NCBI RefSeq assembly: GCF_026342835.1
Contig: NZ_JAPEMI010000003.1
Span: forward strand, 1 to 64,000
Length of the DNA: 64,000 nt
Direction: 5' to 3'
Source of the DNA: Streptomyces sp. NBC_00154
GTDB lineage: Bacteria > Actinomycetota > Actinomycetes > Streptomycetales > Streptomycetaceae
Under the pieces are notes generated by a model that did no database searches, was not told the origin of the DNA, and was given only the letters and a program-made list of their open reading frames with translations. How positions within the stretch are numbered: the first letter of the stretch is position 1; each line of letters opens with the position of its first letter. The translations under genes were made by a program, and so were the position numbers. Positions 61,290 to 64,000 of the stretch are shown piece by piece.

Positions 61290-61709
61290 ATGCGCCGAGC
61301 CGTCCTCGCCACCACCGGGATCAGCTCCCTCGTCGTCACGCTGCTCGCCCTCAAACCCCACCAGCTCCCCGCCCTCGCCGGAGTGTCCCCCCGGTCCCCC
61401 ACAGCTTCCGCGTCTTCGCACACGTCCACGGGGACGGGCACGTTCACCGGAGACCCCATCGACACCCGGTACGGGACCGTGCAGGTCGCCGCCATCCTCT
61501 CCAAGGGAAAGATCACTGCCGTCAAGGTCCTCCAGGCCCCGGACCAGAACGGCCGCGACCAGGAGATCGCCTCCTACTCCCTGCCCCGTCTCACCCAGGA
61601 AGCGATCGGCGCCCAGAGCGCGCACATCGACGCCGTCTCCGGCGCCAGCTACACCAGCCAGGGCTACATTCAGTCCCTGCAGAGCGCCCTGGACCAGGCC
61701 CATGCCTGA
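61290..61709 (+). CDS. Extracytoplasmic FMN-binding-domain protein
   Basis: A 139-residue protein starting at ATG 61290, eight bases after GAGGAG-type purines. It has an N-terminal signal or anchor segment (residues 1-30) and a Ser/Thr-rich linker. A single FMN-binding domain (NqrC/RnfG-like) follows, with DTRYGTVQVAAILSKGKITA and the flavinylation motif SGASYTSQGY near residue 122. The Thr of that motif is the expected site of covalent FMN. It overlaps the ApbE gene by 8 bp. It should take electrons from the ferric-reductase-like protein and pass them to an external acceptor. Confidence 0.92.
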   Translation: MRRAVLATTGISSLVVTLLALKPHQLPALAGVSPRSPTASASSHTSTGTGTFTGDPIDTRYGTVQVAAILSKGKITAVKVLQAPDQNGRDQEIASYSLPRLTQEAIGAQSAHIDAVSGASYTSQGYIQSLQSALDQAHA

Positions 61710-62469
61710 CGCCACACCCGGACTGCGCCACGTCGAGCACGTCATGGGCACCGTCTTCTCCTTCGACATCCGCGACAAGCCCACCACCGCCATCCACAGC
61801 GCCCTCGCCGAAGCCGTGCGGCAACTCCACCGGGTCGACGCTGTGTTCTCCACCTACCGGCCCGACAGCCACATCAGCCGCCTCGACCGCGGCGAGATCC
61901 GCCTTGAGGACTGCCCGCCCGAAGTCCACGAAGTCCTGTCCCTCTGCGCACAGGCCACCCACGACACCCACGGCTGGTTCAGCGTCGTCCCCTCCGGAAC
62001 TCTCGACCCCTCAGAGCTCGTCAAGGGCTGGGCCACCGAAGCCGCATCCCAACTCCTCTACGAAGCAAGCGCGCACCACACCTGCGTCAACGGCGGCGGC
62101 GACCTCCAACTCCACGGCCAGCCAACCCGCGGCACCCCGTGGCGCATCGGCATCGCCCACCCGCTACACCCCGGCAAACTGGCCACCGTCATCACCGCCC
62201 ACGGCGACCTGGCCGTCGCCACCTCGGGCACCGCCGAACGCGGCGCCCACATCCTCAACCCACACCACGGCACACCCGCCACCACGTTCGCCTCCCTCAC
62301 CCTCATCGGGCCCCGCCTGACGCTGACCGACACCTACGCCACCGCCGCGTTCGCCAGAGGCGACGGCGCACAGGACTGGGTAGAAACACTGGACGGCTAC
62401 GAAGCCCACGCGGTCCTGCCCGACGGCCAGGAATGGTGCACACCAGGATTCCGTCGATATGGATCATGA
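61702..62469 (+). CDS. apbE: FAD:protein FMN transferase ApbE
   Basis: A 255-residue ApbE protein without its own clear signal peptide. The conserved blocks are present: HVMGTVFSFDIRD at the start, VDAVFSTYRPDSHISRLD, ELVKGWATEAASQLL, CVNGGGDLQLHGQPTRGTPW and ATSGTAERGAHILNPHHGTP. The enzyme cuts FAD and attaches FMN through a phosphoester to Thr in target proteins, here most likely the FMN-binding protein encoded just upstream. The short gene overlap supports coupled production. Confidence 0.93.
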   Translation: MPDATPGLRHVEHVMGTVFSFDIRDKPTTAIHSALAEAVRQLHRVDAVFSTYRPDSHISRLDRGEIRLEDCPPEVHEVLSLCAQATHDTHGWFSVVPSGTLDPSELVKGWATEAASQLLYEASAHHTCVNGGGDLQLHGQPTRGTPWRIGIAHPLHPGKLATVITAHGDLAVATSGTAERGAHILNPHHGTPATTFASLTLIGPRLTLTDTYATAAFARGDGAQDWVETLDGYEAHAVLPDGQEWCTPGFRRYGS

Positions 62470-62655
62470 GACGGGACACGGCCTCAATCCCGCCCGCAAG
62501 GAACGGGCGCCTCCCCATCACGGCCGCGGGTTACCCACCGAAGGCACCGCACGAGCCGAACTCGTCCCTTGCCCAGCATTGAACACCAACTCCGAAGGAG
62601 CCCCTGCGGGACTCGATCGGCCGTTGGTCTGTGTGGCTGCCCGATTCCCGATGAG

Positions 62656-63342
62656 TCAGGTCACGCGCAGTCCGCCGTCGACGAACAGGTCCACGGCGTT
62701 GACGCCGGTGTTGCGGAGGACGAAGTCGGTGGCATCGACGACCTCCGCCGTGGTCACGAGGCGTCCGATAGGCGTCCGCGCCAGGTGGGGGTGCTCGGGC
62801 GCGTCGCGCCACTTGGGGCTGTCTCCCACGACGCCCGGATGGATCGCATTGATGCGGTGGGGTGCGATTTCCACGGCCAGTGTTTTCACCAGACCGGTGA
62901 TGCCGCTGTTGAAGGCGGTCACCATGGTGGAACCGGGGTAGGGGCGTTCCCTGGCCAGGCCACCGAAGAGCACGACCGACGCGCCGGGGTTGAACCGGTC
63001 ACGCAGGGCTCGCACGGTCTCGGTGTAGCCCACCAGCTTGGTGGTCACGGACTCGATGGCTGCGGCGATATCGAAGTCCGCGAGAGAGTTGACGCCCTGT
63101 TTGGCCGCGGTGATCACCAGGTTGTCGACCGCGCGCACATCGCCGAGCGCGGCGGCAATCGACTCCGGCTGCGACAGGTCGACGGCCAGGCCTCTGGTCA
63201 GGCCGCCGATTTCGCCGGCCACCGTGTCAGCGTGAGCCGTGGTGCGGCTGGTGATGAGGACAGTGTCGCCACGGTCGGCGAATCGCTGGGCCATGGCGCG
63301 ACCCAGTCCGCTGCTTCCTCCGACGATGATCGAAGTGGTCAC
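62656..63342 (-). CDS. Degenerate short-chain dehydrogenase-like protein
   Basis: A 228-residue Rossmann protein starting MTTSIIVGGSSGLGRAMAQR, with an intact glycine loop and a C-terminal VNAVDLFVDGGLRVT. The classical catalytic residues are not where expected. The Ser position reads SVVLFGGLARE, and the Tyr and Lys positions read Val and Asn (MVTAFNSGITGL). It may bind NAD(P) without reducing a substrate, as NmrA-like sensors do, or use other residues. It is convergent with apbE and not part of that operon. Confidence 0.85.
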   Translation of the reverse strand: MTTSIIVGGSSGLGRAMAQRFADRGDTVLITSRTTAHADTVAGEIGGLTRGLAVDLSQPESIAAALGDVRAVDNLVITAAKQGVNSLADFDIAAAIESVTTKLVGYTETVRALRDRFNPGASVVLFGGLARERPYPGSTMVTAFNSGITGLVKTLAVEIAPHRINAIHPGVVGDSPKWRDAPEHPHLARTPIGRLVTTAEVVDATDFVLRNTGVNAVDLFVDGGLRVT

Positions 63343-63744
63343 GATCCAGTGGTCCGTTCAGGTCTACGGGCAGCTGACAAGGAATTCCGTAGAAGCAAGA
63401 TTCAGCGGTGGCGCAGCGGGACAGGTCCGCTCCGGTAGCACACAGACTCAGAACCCCCGGCCGCGTCGCCCACCGATTCGTAGCCGGTGGATCCATTCTG
63501 CCGCGTTGCCGCGGACGGGCGGATCATGCTCGCCGTAGACGTCGGCAAATGGCTGCAGCCGGAGGCTGCCAACAGCGCAGACAGCACCCTGACGGAGACC
63601 GTCGACCGAATCATGCTCGAAACGGGCTTGGCCCGCCTTCCCGCGCACGACAGCTGACAGAACTCAGGTCACTGGCATCGACTTTCCGGATGTGGCCTTG
63701 TGCTGCTGGACGGGCTTCCGCTTCTCGAACACTGGAGCGTCCAG
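63343..63744. other. Remnant region with a possible transposase fragment
   Basis: A plus-strand stretch at about 63522-63590 reads GRIMLAVDVGKWLQPEAANS, similar to the first Asp block of a DDE transposase group (LAVDVSPWLRPDA type). It is too short for family assignment. The rest is unassigned. Confidence 0.4.
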
Positions 63745-64000
63745 TCAGGGGTGACATGTGACGTGCAGTCGGGCCCAGGAGTTGTTGGCGTATCCCTTGG
63801 GGTTCCAGACAGTTGCCGGCGATTCAGGCTGTACGGCCGCGGTGTCGTCCCAGGCGCGGGCGATGAGCTCCGTCGCGCCTGCCGGCAGGGTGAGCGTGGC
63901 GTGCCAGTGCTGCCACGTCCATGGATTTTCCGGTTCGTCCAGATCGGCATGGATCCAGGTGCTGCCGCAATCGTGGGATACGTCCACGCGTGCCACGGTT
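63745..64000 (-). CDS. Sulfite-oxidase-type molybdenum enzyme, C-terminal dimerisation domain (partial)
   Basis: The minus strand is open from the window edge to the stop at 63745. It reads VARVDVSHDCGSTWIHADLD, then ATELIARAWDDTAAVQPESP and VWNPKGYANNSWARLHV. This is the Ig-like dimerisation domain at the C-terminus of sulfite-oxidase-family proteins (Mo-co dimer). The molybdopterin-binding part lies beyond position 64000, so the exact enzyme cannot be named. Confidence 0.85.
   Translation of the reverse strand, partial: TVARVDVSHDCGSTWIHADLDEPENPWTWQHWHATLTLPAGATELIARAWDDTAAVQPESPATVWNPKGYANNSWARLHVTCHP

Noticed and set aside
1..64000. CRISPR array, tRNA/rRNA genes, telomere or replication origin
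   Set aside because: No regularly spaced repeats, tRNA-like cloverleaf, rRNA sequence, dnaA-box cluster or replication gene was found by reading.

Overview
The window looks like an accessory, IS-rich stretch of a Streptomyces or closely related actinomycete replicon. The DNA is GC-rich with G/C third positions in the real genes. Typical Streptomyces families are present: secreted GH13 amylases, SpoIIE-type phosphatases, a TPR-type regulator, a UTRA GntR regulator, an FabV reductase and many IS5-like transposases. The density of insertion sequences and broken genes suggests a chromosome arm or a plasmid, but nothing here decides that (no telomere, replication gene or tRNA seen).

Layout. 1-5270: a decayed redox locus with a broken TetR gene, an intact NADP-type reductase, an alcohol dehydrogenase split by an IS630 element, an SDR lacking its 5' end, and an intact TetR paralogue. 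Three copies of one TetR-type operator lie in this stretch. 5334-10336: two secreted starch enzymes, a GH13 alpha-amylase and an isoamylase-type debranching enzyme, behind a MalR-like palindrome and closed by a strong terminator. 10356-14175: remnants (NmrA, lipoate ligase), a cold-shock protein and FabV. 14317-16975: an IS1182 element and an IS5-type element stacked on one CTAG target. 17110-26896: a glyoxalase-like protein, a large membrane protein, a four-gene GntR / ADP-ribosylglycohydrolase / NCS1 permease / PfkB kinase operon, a Nudix hydrolase, a divergent TetR-GNAT pair, and a PH-domain protein. 27060-42336: the densest mobile zone, with complete IS1380 and IS701 elements and two IS5-like elements that each carry a passenger gene between their inverted repeats (a GNAT acetyltransferase in 29332-31081, a DUF2750 protein in 37326-38609). 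A TPR regulator and a UDP-glucose dehydrogenase lie among them. 42963-47052: a TetR regulator followed by azoreductase, SDR and secreted alpha/beta hydrolase genes linked by a shared operator motif. 47399-54015: three SpoIIE-type phosphatase genes, one split by IS481, one a C-terminal stump, one full length. 54829-57535: an LLM oxidoreductase, fused transposase remnants and a broken MFS transporter. 57591-62469: a two-component system divergent from a ferric-reductase / FMN-binding protein / ApbE operon. 62656-64000: a degenerate SDR and the C-terminal part of a molybdenum oxidoreductase.

How the genes work together. The amylase pair should break down extracellular starch. The GntR operon reads as uptake, glycoside cleavage and phosphorylation of an unknown nucleoside-like compound. 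The flavin operon reads as membrane electron transfer to a covalently flavinylated extracytoplasmic carrier, made by its own ApbE and controlled by the adjacent two-component system. The TetR/azoR/SDR set looks like a regulon for quinone, azo or other electrophile stress. The insertion sequences repeatedly use CTAG-type targets. Several insertions can be undone on paper to restore a reading frame, so they are precise and probably recent.
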